Shown: positions 54,611-63,131 of the stretch, one piece after another
How the letters are laid out: every line of letters starts with the position of its first letter
Numbering within the stretch: position 1 is the stretch's first letter
Assembly (NCBI GenBank): GCA_963677325.2
Contig: CAXXGM010000008.1
Location: 434,001-498,000, forward strand
Direction: 5' to 3'
Source of the DNA: G963677325 sp963677325
GTDB lineage: Bacteria > Bacteroidota > Bacteroidia > Bacteroidales > Prolixibacteraceae
DNA length: 64,000 nucleotides
Notes under the pieces: model-generated
The model's database searches: none
What the model was told of the DNA's origin: nothing
The model's input: only the letters and a program-made list of their open reading frames with translations
Made by a program: the position numbers and the translations under genes

Positions 54611-54751
54611 GGATTGTTTGATCGTTATCAGGCGTTCGATTCGCTTTATCAGGATAAAGAAAAACTTTCATTGTATATTGTGCAGGGAAATCATCTCAAT
54701 GAAAAAGGGAATGAGCTAATAGTCAATGGAATAATTAAATGGTTTAAATAG
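54611..54751 (+). pseudogene. Remnant of the C-terminus of an SGNH/GDSL esterase
   Basis: The frame reads GLFDRYQAFDSLYQDKEK, then GNHLNEKGNELIVNGIIKWF and stop. HLNEKGNELI corresponds to block V (catalytic His) of GDSL-type esterases; the preceding catalytic Asp position reads Gln. No other part of the enzyme is visible upstream. Confidence 0.6.
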
Positions 54752-54788
54752 ATTTTTTAGAAACGAGTATAATTAAGCAGGTAAATCA

Positions 54789-56204
54789 ATGAAAACAAAA
54801 GTGGGATTATTCGGTATCGGCCTTGATACATACTGGGGGCAGTTTGATGGATTACTCGACAATCTTAAAAGGTACCAGCAACAGATCAAAACTCATATTT
54901 CCGGATTTGATGTGGAAGTCATTGATGCCGGGATGGTCGACAATCCTGTAAAAGCAGGGGAGGCTGCCGATTTGCTTAAATGCAGTGATGTCGAAATCGT
55001 ATTTCTTTATGTTTCGACCTATGCTTTGTCGTCCACCGTTCTTCCCGTGGCCCGTAAGGTAAAGGTTCCGATTGTCATTCTTAACCTCCAGCCTGTAGCC
55101 CAACTGGATTACGGATCTTTTAACCGGCTTAACGACAGGGGAAAGATGACAGGGGTGTGGCTGGAACATTGCCAGGCTTGTTCGGTTCCGGAAATCGCCA
55201 GCGTATTCAACCGTTCCGGGATCCGTTATGATTTTGTGACCGGTTATTTAAAGGAGGAGAAGGTATGGAAGGAGATTGAAGCCTGGGCAGAAGCTGCAAA
55301 GGTTGCCGCTGCCATGCGTAAAAACCGGCTTGGCGTTCTGGGCCATTACTATTGCGGGATGCTGGATGTCTATACCGATCTCACACAGCAGTCTGCAGTT
55401 TTCGGGACCCATGTTGAACTGCTTGAAATGTGTGAACTGAAAAAATACCGTGATGAAGTTTCTGTTCAGGAAATGGAGGAAAAGATTAAGGAATTCCATT
55501 CGGCTTTCGATGTTTCCAATGAATGTGAAAAGATGGAAATTGAAAGGGCTGCCCTCACTTCGGTCGCACTGGATAAACTGGTAAAAAAACATAACCTGGG
55601 TTCAATGGCCTATTATTATGAAGGACAACCAGGGAATGATTATGAAAATATCGCTACCTCGGTTATTGCCGGCAATACTTTGCTGACCGGTAAAAATATC
55701 CCGGTAGCGGGCGAATGTGAGGTGAAGAATGCCCAGGCCATGAAAATTATGGCAGAATTCGGAGCAGGGGGGTCCTTCTCGGAATTTTATCTGATGGATT
55801 TTACTGATGATGTGGTGATGCTTGGTCATGATGGTCCCGCCCACTTTGCTATTGCCGAAGGCCGTGTACAACTGGTTCCATTGCCTATTTATCATGGGAA
55901 ACCCGGTAAAGGATTGTCGATTCAGATGTCGGTAAAATATGGTCCGGTCACCCTGCTTTCTGTCGTAGAAGGCAAAGAGGGTTTATTTCTGCTTGTTGCT
56001 GAGGGAGAAACTGTACCCGGACCGGTTCTTGAAATAGGGAATACCAACAGCCGTTACCGTTTTCCAATTGGCGCCAGAGAATTCATGAACCGGTGGTCGA
56101 AACAAGGGCCTGCCCATCACTGTGCGATTGGAGTGGGACATATTGCTGAGAAGATTGAGAAATTAGGGTACATTCTGGGAATGGAAGTTGTTAAGATTTG
56201 TTGA
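54789..56204 (+). CDS. L-arabinose/L-fucose isomerase-like protein
   Basis: 471 residues, cytosolic. Starts KVGLFGIGLDTYWGQFDGLL, a pattern of the AraA-like branch, with QLDYGSFNRLNDRGKMTGVW, AYYYEGQPGN (first metal-ligand Glu), GECEVKNAQAMKIM (second Glu), GHDGPAHF and the C-terminal HHCAIGVGHIAEKI (His ligands). All expected ligand regions are visible. It would interconvert an aldose and a ketose; within this locus L-fucose, L-arabinose or a related sugar is possible. Stands alone on the plus strand with AT-rich flanks. AraA itself is slightly longer (about 500), so a distinct substrate is likely. Confidence 0.85.
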   Translation: MKTKVGLFGIGLDTYWGQFDGLLDNLKRYQQQIKTHISGFDVEVIDAGMVDNPVKAGEAADLLKCSDVEIVFLYVSTYALSSTVLPVARKVKVPIVILNLQPVAQLDYGSFNRLNDRGKMTGVWLEHCQACSVPEIASVFNRSGIRYDFVTGYLKEEKVWKEIEAWAEAAKVAAAMRKNRLGVLGHYYCGMLDVYTDLTQQSAVFGTHVELLEMCELKKYRDEVSVQEMEEKIKEFHSAFDVSNECEKMEIERAALTSVALDKLVKKHNLGSMAYYYEGQPGNDYENIATSVIAGNTLLTGKNIPVAGECEVKNAQAMKIMAEFGAGGSFSEFYLMDFTDDVVMLGHDGPAHFAIAEGRVQLVPLPIYHGKPGKGLSIQMSVKYGPVTLLSVVEGKEGLFLLVAEGETVPGPVLEIGNTNSRYRFPIGAREFMNRWSKQGPAHHCAIGVGHIAEKIEKLGYILGMEVVKIC

Positions 56205-56317
56205 AAAAGTTGCCTGTTCCGTCCGGGATGTTCAGCTATGAATAGGAATCACTGGTAATGAGCTAATATTTAGTAATTTTGATGATAAATTACATTTGAT
56301 ATGGTTGATGAAATAGT

Positions 56318-56354
56318 AAAAGTAGGAAGTAGGAAAGTAGGGAAATAATATGTT
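56318..56354. repeat. AGTAGG interspersed repeat, copy 3
   Basis: 37 bases identical to 15175-15211, from AAAGTAGGAAGTAGG to ATAATATGTTA. Confidence 0.85.
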
Positions 56355-56591
56355 ATATAATATATTCTCCCGGCTTTCTGTAAGTTCGCGGAAGGAGAGA
56401 CTGAGAGTCACACACATTAGAGTCTTTATACTTTAGTAATTATAATTTGCTTTTCGTTTCTGATTATCTTCTGACCGGGGTCTGGAAATAAAATATATTT
56501 GGTATCTCCTGATGTTTACAGGATCAATCATACTTAGAAAAGAGACGGATAAACAATTATTATAAATCATAATAAGTAATGTCAAGAATAT

Positions 56592-56701
56592 AATGTCGTA
56601 TTTTTAGGCTGAAGGAGTTTAGACTTTAGGCTGAAGGATCATAATATTCTCATTTTACCTTTGGCCTAAACGCCTATAGCCTATAAGTCTCATATGACAT
56701 T
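56592..56701. repeat. TTTAGGCTGAAGG stutter palindrome
   Basis: Ends AATGTCGTA and TATGACATT are near-inverse. Inside, TTTAGGCTGAAGG words (two) are answered by CCTTTGGCCTAAACGCC and TATAGCC. A related TTTAGGCGCAAGGCTGAAG occurs inside the 228-bp element at 10216. Confidence 0.75.
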
Positions 56702-56771
56702 ATTTTATTCCAATTACTTAAGCCCGACTTTAGCCAAATCCCAGGGAGATTAGTTTTGATTTCTTTATATT

Positions 56772-57341
56772 CTAATTGAATAATGCTTTCAGTTTTTCCC
56801 TGGCGATTAATGCTTTCAGTTTTTCAACATAGCTGGTGTCTTCGGCGTAGAAATCTGAAAGGTAATTGAAATATTCGTTTTCGGTGGTCAGCCGGGAAAG
56901 ATAAGAGGCATAGTATAAGCCGTAATCGTAAACGCTATCCATCCAATTGTTATAAAAGGCATGATCATATTGTGTTCCCAACGATACATTAACACGTTTA
57001 GTAGCCTCTTTCATCCCGAAGATGTTATTGTTCTCCCTGAAGATTCTCGATCTGAAATGATCGGTTTCAAGCAGTGCCTGCCCATAGATGATGTATGGAT
57101 ACTGAAAATGCATTTCCTTGATTTTGGCAATCAATTTTTCGCAGGTAAATTGGTTCCGTTCAGCAAGAATAACCATTACCCTGTCTTCTGTCGTTTTAGT
57201 GTCGGTCTTAGCCGAAATGTTTATTGATAAAAAGAAAACAACTAATGCTGCCCCCATTGCTGCTCCCATTAGGTAATAAATGGCGTTAAACCATTTTACT
57301 TTATGGTAAACAAGCGAATTTTTGTCAAATTTGTATAACAT
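56772..57341 (-). CDS. Membrane-anchored glucosaminidase-domain protein
   Basis: 189 residues on the minus strand. One N-terminal membrane helix (about 20-45, YYLMGAAMGAALVVFFLSI), then a small glucosaminidase domain with the motif YIIYGQALLETDHFRSRIF (candidate catalytic Glu), NNNIFGMK and YASYLSRL. Typical of GH73-like peptidoglycan hydrolases of Bacteroidota. The C-terminus LKALIAREKLKALFN is a repeat: the 16-base string coding EKLKAL occurs twice (56782-56797 and 56809-56824), so the protein seems to have been lengthened by a small duplication. Opposite in strand to its neighbours; probably housekeeping for the cell wall. Confidence 0.8.
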   Translation of the reverse strand: MLYKFDKNSLVYHKVKWFNAIYYLMGAAMGAALVVFFLSINISAKTDTKTTEDRVMVILAERNQFTCEKLIAKIKEMHFQYPYIIYGQALLETDHFRSRIFRENNNIFGMKEATKRVNVSLGTQYDHAFYNNWMDSVYDYGLYYASYLSRLTTENEYFNYLSDFYAEDTSYVEKLKALIAREKLKALFN

Positions 57342-57627
57342 AGCATTTCAAATTAGTTAACTTAGACAATGATCCATCTGATTCAACAGCTAATTAAATC
57401 ATCTTTAACAACGTTTTTTAAGTTGTCTTTTACATCCTTGTTCTAAGCACAGCACCAAGGATACCAATAGGTGTAAATAATATAAGACAAATTTCGGATA
57501 ATACCAATACCCTTTTTTAAAGGCCGGGTTTCTAATAAAATCACCTTTTATATTAAACTCTTGCGTAAAAAGATGTATTTTGGCATAGTGAAAAATTTAG
57601 CCCTTTTAACCTTAAAAAGATAGAATT
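57342..57627. other. Divergent spacer between glucosaminidase and hexosaminidase genes
   Basis: AT-rich, about 285 bases; expected to hold promoters for both directions. TATTTTGG at 57576 resembles a -7 box, but the -33 partner is not convincing. No other structure noted. Confidence 0.4.
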
Positions 57628-59166
57628 ATGTTGAGATCAGTTTTGATGTTCTGTTTAGTATCCTTACAAATAATGGCATCAGCGATGCCTCCTTCTGAAA
57701 TCCCTGGAATCATACCAAAGCCTCAATCAACAACCCAGGCTGACGGTATTTTTACCCTTTCAGAAAATAGTGCCATTTTTATTTCTGACAATACCCCTGA
57801 ACTGGTCCGGATTGGGGAATATCTGTCTGATAAAATTAACCCCGCCACAGGATTCGGAATTTCAGTAAAACCCGTCAAGAACGAACGTTCCGCAGGAAAT
57901 ATTTATCTCTCTCTTTCTCCCGGGGATGAGCAGTTGGGAGAGGAAGGTTACCTGATGAAGGTGGCCGACGGCATGATCAATGTGACTGCCAACAAGCCCG
58001 CAGGACTATTTTACGCTGTTCAAACCATTCGTCAGCTGTTGCCTGCCCGGATTGAGAACTCCACCAAACAGGAGGGGCCCTGGGAAATTTCGGCAGGGAT
58101 TATCCGTGATTATCCTGAATACTCCTACCGTGGAGCCATGCTGGATGTTGCCCGTCACTTTTTCCAGGTGAATGACGTGAAACGCTTCATCGATTTAATG
58201 GCAGCCTACAAGATGAATGTGATGCATCTTCACCTTACCGACGATCAGGGCTGGAGAATCCAGATCAAAAACTGGCCAAGGCTTACACAAATTGGAGGCA
58301 GCACCCAGGTGGGTGGCGGCAAGGGAGGTTTCTATACCCAGGAGCAATATTCCGATATCGTCAAATACGCTGCTGAAAGATACATCATGGTGATCCCCGA
58401 AGTGGATATGCCCGGCCATACCAATGCTGCTCTTGCATCGTATGCTAAACTGAACTGCAGCAAAAAAGCCACTAAACTTTACACGGGAACGAAAGTAGGT
58501 TTCAGTAGCCTCTGTACAGGAGATGAGATTACTTATAAGTTTATTTCTGATGTTTTTGGCCAGCTGGCAAAGCTGACTCCCGGAAAGTACATCCATATCG
58601 GAGGTGATGAATCGCATGTAACTAAACTCAAAGATTATATTCCTTTTATCAACAGGGTGCAGGATATTGTCGGTTCGTTGGGTAAACAAGTCATAGGCTG
58701 GGATGAGATAGCTCTCTCCACCCTTAAACCCAATACAGCTGTGCAATATTGGGCTAAGGCTGAAAATGCCCAAAAAGGAGTCAAACAAGGAGCCAAGGTG
58801 ATCATGTCGCCTTCAGCCAATGCTTACCTGGACATGCAGTATGATCCGGAAACCAGGCTCGGGCTTCATTGGGCCGGTTATGTTGACGTGGATAAAGGCT
58901 ATAACTGGGATCCGGCTACTTTGGTTCCCGGAATCGGCAGAGAAAATGTGCTGGGCGTTGAGGCGCCTTTATGGACAGAAACCGTGACCAACATGGCGGA
59001 TATCGAATACATGGTATTTCCACGGCTTCCCGGGTACGCTGAAATAGGATGGAGCACGCCCGCCTCACGCAGCTGGGATGATTATAAAATAAGACTCGGA
59101 AAACAGGGAGAACGGTTCAAGGCTCAGCAGATTAATTATTATCCATCAAAACTGATAGCCTGGTAG
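57628..59166 (+). CDS. GH20 beta-N-acetylhexosaminidase
   Basis: 512 residues. Signal peptide ends near ASAMP. N-terminal GH20b-like domain (about 25-150, IPGIIPKPQSTTQ), then the catalytic barrel: YSYRGAMLDVARHFF, VMHLHLTDDQGWRIQIKNWP, PEVDMPGHTNAAL, YIHIGGDESHV (catalytic Asp-Glu pair), VIGWDEIAL and EAPLWTET with YMVFPRL. Full-length with all catalytic words. Releases terminal beta-linked GlcNAc or GalNAc from glycans in the periplasm or outside. Fits a host-glycan or peptidoglycan-derived amino-sugar diet suggested by the deacetylase and sialidase-like genes. Confidence 0.95.
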   Translation: MLRSVLMFCLVSLQIMASAMPPSEIPGIIPKPQSTTQADGIFTLSENSAIFISDNTPELVRIGEYLSDKINPATGFGISVKPVKNERSAGNIYLSLSPGDEQLGEEGYLMKVADGMINVTANKPAGLFYAVQTIRQLLPARIENSTKQEGPWEISAGIIRDYPEYSYRGAMLDVARHFFQVNDVKRFIDLMAAYKMNVMHLHLTDDQGWRIQIKNWPRLTQIGGSTQVGGGKGGFYTQEQYSDIVKYAAERYIMVIPEVDMPGHTNAALASYAKLNCSKKATKLYTGTKVGFSSLCTGDEITYKFISDVFGQLAKLTPGKYIHIGGDESHVTKLKDYIPFINRVQDIVGSLGKQVIGWDEIALSTLKPNTAVQYWAKAENAQKGVKQGAKVIMSPSANAYLDMQYDPETRLGLHWAGYVDVDKGYNWDPATLVPGIGRENVLGVEAPLWTETVTNMADIEYMVFPRLPGYAEIGWSTPASRSWDDYKIRLGKQGERFKAQQINYYPSKLIAW

Positions 59167-59169
59167 CTG

Positions 59170-59217
59170 CAGAGGTTAATGATTAATGGTTAATGGTTGA
59201 AGGTTAATGGCCGGAGG
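59170..59217. repeat. TTAATGG stutter repeat
   Basis: GGTTAATGATTAATGGTTAA and further TTAATGG words, then GGCCGGAGGCC. Same word as at 12985-13020 and 61935-61955. An in-frame ATG of the next gene lies within it (59197). Confidence 0.8.
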
Positions 59218-59241
59218 CCACATTATTTTTATCAATTTTTT

Positions 59242-61922
59242 ATGGTTCACCGGATAAGAATTGTATTCTTTTTATTGTTAATGCTCTTCTCGCTGACAAA
59301 TGCTTTTCCTCAGTCAAAAAGAGCATTAAAACAACAGCGAAAGTACCTGACTTCCTATGAAGACAGTACGCTTTCAGGAACGGCCTTGCCGGTATTGATG
59401 CCCTATAACCGGTGGATCGATCCGGCCGGTGAACAACTCTATTTTGGTGATAAGGAACAGGAAAACCATGCCCTCGATTGTGCGATATCCCCTGACGGGG
59501 AATGGGTGGCTGTGGAAGGGCGTTATTCGATTGTTATCATCTCGCCGGAGAGCAAAAAAATAGTCAGCCGCTTCGTTCTGAAAAAGAATTTTGCCAAAGA
59601 GAATATGGCCAATACCTTTTCAGGCATTTCCTGGAATAAAATGGCCGGGGGATATGAATTGTACTGGGGAGCGGCAGGGAAGGAAGGAAAATCGTACGTA
59701 ATACAGGCCAGCTGGGATGGTAATAACATTCAAGTCAAGAAGACTTTTTTGTTTAATGCCGTGAGTCCTGCCAAATCGGCTCTTCCCAATGAGCTGATCG
59801 TTTCAGAAGACCCCGGGAGATCTGTGCTTTATGTTGTATTGAACGGAAACAATAAAATTGAAAAACTGGATGTTCAGTCAGGTAAAGTAATCTGGTCAGT
59901 TCCTTCGGGGGTTGCTCCCTATGGGATAACCCTTGCAAACAAGAAGCTTTACGTGACCAACTGGGCCGGATCCGTTCCCGAAAAGGGAGATCCCGATGTA
60001 GCGGGTATTCCGTGGGGGAGCGCCAAAGTGGATCTCAAAACCGGAGCTACCCGTGAAGGAACAGTCTCTGTACTGGATCCTCAAACAGGTAATCTCATAA
60101 AGGAAATCAAAACGGGATTGCATCCGAATGATATTATTTCAAGCCCGGACGATCAATTTGTCTATGTAGCCAATGCCAACAGTGATGGTGTTTCGGTCAT
60201 CAACACCGGACAGGATGTGGTAACGGAAGAGATTTCAGTCAGGTTATCACCGGAAAAGAATTCCTATTTTGGAGATTCCCCAACGGTCTTGGAATCAGTG
60301 GTGATGGAAAGACACTGTACGTTTCGAACGGGATGGATAATGCACTGGCTATCGTGAGCCTGGGAAACCTTTCCTCTTCAAAGGGAGCTGATAAAATAAG
60401 CAGGGTTACCGGATTTATTCCCACGGGAGCTTATCCGGGAGCGGTAGCCGTATACAAGGACAGATTACTTTTTGTAGCCAATATTGAGGCAGAGGGAGCT
60501 CGCATTCCCACTATTTCGGAGAAAACCGGCAAGCCCTCTTACAATGCTCACAGGATGATGGCTTCTGTTTCCGTGATTCCGGTTCCTCAGAAAAAGCCGT
60601 TGGACGATTACACCAAAAAGGTGGAGAAAATCAACCAGCATTTCAGGCTGGCTTTGACGGATAAACTGCCGCGGAAAAATGAGGAACCTGTTCCTGTGCC
60701 GCTTAGGATCGGGGAGCCTTCTGTATTTAAACATGTCGTTTACATCATCCGGGAGAACAGGACCTATGATCAGGTGCTTGGAGATATGCCCGGCGGTGAC
60801 GGAGATTCCGCTCTTTGTATTTTTGGCAAAAAGATTACACCGAATGCCCATAAACTCTGCGCGGACTTTCATTTGCTGGACAATTATTACGTTTCGGGTA
60901 AATGTTCTGCGGAAGGGCACCAATGGACCGATATGGCAATCGTTACCGATTACATTGAGAAAAATGTAAAGGCATGGTTCAGAAGTTACCCCCATGTGCA
61001 GCAGGATGCTCTGGTTTACGCTCCCACGGGCTTTATCTGGGACAATGCACTGCGTCATGGCAAGAATGTTCGGGTGTATGGAGAGGCCTGTACGCCTGAA
61101 TTCGGTAAAGATGTAACATGGACATCCATCTATGAGAGATTCAGAAAAGGGGAACCCTTTGCGTTTAAGAATACGACTACCATAAAGCCTCTTGAAAAAA
61201 TTCTGGATCAGGATTACCCCGGATTTGACAGTCACCGGATACCGGATCAGCTCAGGGCAAAGGTTTTCATTGATAAGCTTCACGAAGCTGAAAAAGCAGA
61301 CGGTGACCAATGGCCGGAACTTTCTGTTGTAGCCCTTCCAAACGACCATACAGGCGGAACAACTCCCGGGCTTCCCTCTCCGCGCGCCATGGTGGCTGAT
61401 AATGACCTTGCACTCGGACAAATTATTGAGGCGATTTCAAAGAGCCGGTTCTGGAAAAATACTGTGATCTTCATCACCGAAGACGATTCACAATCCGGCT
61501 GGGATCATGTATCGGCTTACAGGACGGCCGGATTGGTGATCAGCCCATACTCCAGGCTGCATAAAACTATTCATACCAATTACAACCAGATTTCTGTCAT
61601 TCGAACCATTGAACAGATACTCGGACTGCCTCCCATGAACATCAGCGACGCAACGGCAGTGCCGATGTTTAACTGCTTTTCCTATACAGCGGATTATTCA
61701 CCGTTCAGATCAGTACCCAATGAGATACCATTGAATGAAATGAACGGTGATCTTTCACAGTTAAAAGGGACTGCACTTCGTTATGCTAAGAAAAGCAGCG
61801 AACCTCAGTTTGAACACGTTGATTCTGGAAATGATGATCTGTTTAACCGGATCATCTGGTATGCGATGAAAGGGAATGCGGCATATCCGAAAAAATACAG
61901 CGGGAAAGATGATGATGATTAG
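59242..61922 (+). pseudogene. YncE-like propeller fused to a phosphoesterase, one frameshift
   Basis: Corrected length about 893 residues. The ATG at 59242 (MVHRIRIVFFLLLMLF) is preferred to the in-frame one at 59197, which sits in a repeat. N-terminal half: YncE-type beta-propeller (CAISPDGEWVAVEGRYS, NELIVSEDPGRSVLYVVLNG, KTGLHPNDIISSPDDQFVYV). C-terminal half: phosphoesterase family PF04185-type with YIIRENRTYDQVLGDMPGGD, SAEGHQWTDMA, LPNDHTGGTTPG and FITEDDSQSGWDHVSAYR, all metal-site words present. The frame changes at 60277-60280: GATTCCCCAACGG needs one more C to read SPNGLGISGDGKTLYVSNG. Either a homopolymer error or a real lesion. Family members are secreted phosphatases or phospholipase-like enzymes. 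Confidence 0.85.
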
Positions 61923-61931
61923 ATAACTGAA

Positions 61932-61957
61932 CTTAATTGTTAATGGTTAATGGTACT
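61932..61957. repeat. TTAATGG stutter, short copy
   Basis: TTAATTGTTAATGGTTAATGG follows the phosphoesterase stop by about ten bases. Confidence 0.65.
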
Positions 61958-61964
61958 GAATTTC

Positions 61965-62014
61965 GGGTTTAGGGTGCAGGGTACACCATACCCTATACCC
62001 TAATCCCTAATCCC
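61965..62014. repeat. GGGTTTAGGGT hairpin repeat between convergent genes
   Basis: GGGTTTAGGGTGCAGGGTAC then ATACCCTATACCCTAATCCC in inverse orientation. It lies between the stops of two convergent genes, so it might serve both as a terminator stem. Related to 36660-36707. Confidence 0.85.
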
Positions 62015-62024
62015 TTTAACCATT

Positions 62025-62900
62025 TCATACTCTTCTTTTCCGGTATTCGGAAGGTGAAATTCCCATTACTTTTCGAAAGGTGCGTGAGAAGTAAAACTGA
62101 TCTTCGAATCCTGTTTCCCTTGAGATATCTGCAATAAACAAGCCTGAATTATCCAGCAGCCGGCAGGCACGCTGAATTTTCAGCTGGATGAAATAATCAA
62201 TGGGAGGATGCCCGGTCCTGTTCAGAAAAAGGCGCGAATAGTGAGAAGCCGAAAGTCCTGTCTTGTTTGCGATTTCTGACAGATTCAGTTTTTTCCCCAG
62301 GTTTTCGATCATGAAATTGATGCTTTGAGTTACCGGATCGTTCTCGATGGTATGTTTTACAAGGTGAAAAGGATTCAGATGAGTGAACGAGGCCAACAGG
62401 TAATTGAGACAGAGATTAATGTATTCAATGGTTTCGATGCTGAATCCGCAGTCCAGATTACGGAAAATCTCAGTGAATAAATTAATCCGGTCATTGATTC
62501 GTGATGCTTTCCCACGTTCGATAGCGATACACTGGCAGGCTGAACGGCCAAAGAAAGCAGCTTTTGATCCGGAAAAGTGAATCCAGTAAATGGACCATGG
62601 ATTCTGTTCTGACGAATGATAGGAATGTGCAACTCCGGCTGGAATGATAAAAAAATGATCAGCCGGCACGGGATGTACTCTCTCTTCAAGCCTGATTTCA
62701 CCCTGTCCATCAATGCAATATATCAGAATGAACTGAGTACTGCCGTTTGGACGTTCCCTGAAGTGGTAACTTGCCTGCGGGTAATAACCAATGTCAGTGA
62801 GGTATAAATCAGAAATGAGCGGATTCTGCCTGATTAAATCGATGATTTTATCAGGCATTACAAAGCTGATCTGACCGGGAAATCCATCTTCTTTTTTCAT
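62025..62900 (-). CDS. AraC-family transcriptional regulator
   Basis: 291 residues on the minus strand. N-terminal cupin-type sensing domain (about 25-150, YHFRERPNGSTQFILIYCID, HPVPADHFFIIPAGVAHSYH, WSIYWIHFSGS) and two C-terminal helix-turn-helix units (about 190-290, LNLSEIANKTGLSASHYSRLF and IADISRETGFEDQFYFSRTF, then GISPSEYRKRR). Complete. It is divergently placed from the sugar-porter gene with 231 bases between starts, so it very probably controls that transporter in response to its sugar. Confidence 0.92.
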   Translation of the reverse strand: MKKEDGFPGQISFVMPDKIIDLIRQNPLISDLYLTDIGYYPQASYHFRERPNGSTQFILIYCIDGQGEIRLEERVHPVPADHFFIIPAGVAHSYHSSEQNPWSIYWIHFSGSKAAFFGRSACQCIAIERGKASRINDRINLFTEIFRNLDCGFSIETIEYINLCLNYLLASFTHLNPFHLVKHTIENDPVTQSINFMIENLGKKLNLSEIANKTGLSASHYSRLFLNRTGHPPIDYFIQLKIQRACRLLDNSGLFIADISRETGFEDQFYFSRTFRKVMGISPSEYRKRRV

Positions 62901-63102
62901 GATTCCATCTCTGGTTTTAAAACATTGAATTATTAATATTCCTGTTCACAGGATTCTGACTGAAGCATTGGACAGGTATACAAAATAAACTATATTTCAG
63001 CACTTAAAATGAAACAGAATTTGTTGGGGATAAAAATACTAAAAAGGTGATATAATCCATAAATTCATAAAATTATTCATTTTTAGGTTTACATATCAAC
63101 TA

Positions 63103-63110
63103 TATATTTG
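63103..63110 (+). promoter_or_regulatory. Candidate -7 box of the sugar-porter gene
   Basis: TATATTTG is an exact match to TAnnTTTG and ends 21 bases before the ATG at 63132. No clear TTTG is found at -33, as expected if an activator such as the adjacent AraC protein is needed. The surrounding string resembles that before the gene at 42769. Confidence 0.5.
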
Positions 63111-63131
63111 CTATTGCTAAATCTTAAACTT

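Larger units (their letters stand above)
56205..56771. other. Repeat-rich spacer
   Basis: Contains the third AGTAGG copy (56318-56354) and a TTTAGGCTGAAGG palindrome (56592-56701). No gene is supported. Confidence 0.6.

Noticed and set aside
58195..58788. 197-codon minus-strand ORF opposite the GH20 gene
   Set aside because: Shadow frame of a gene with clear catalytic motifs.
60465..61421. 318-codon minus-strand ORF
   Set aside because: Fully opposite the phosphoesterase domain, which has strong family motifs; the antisense frame shows none.
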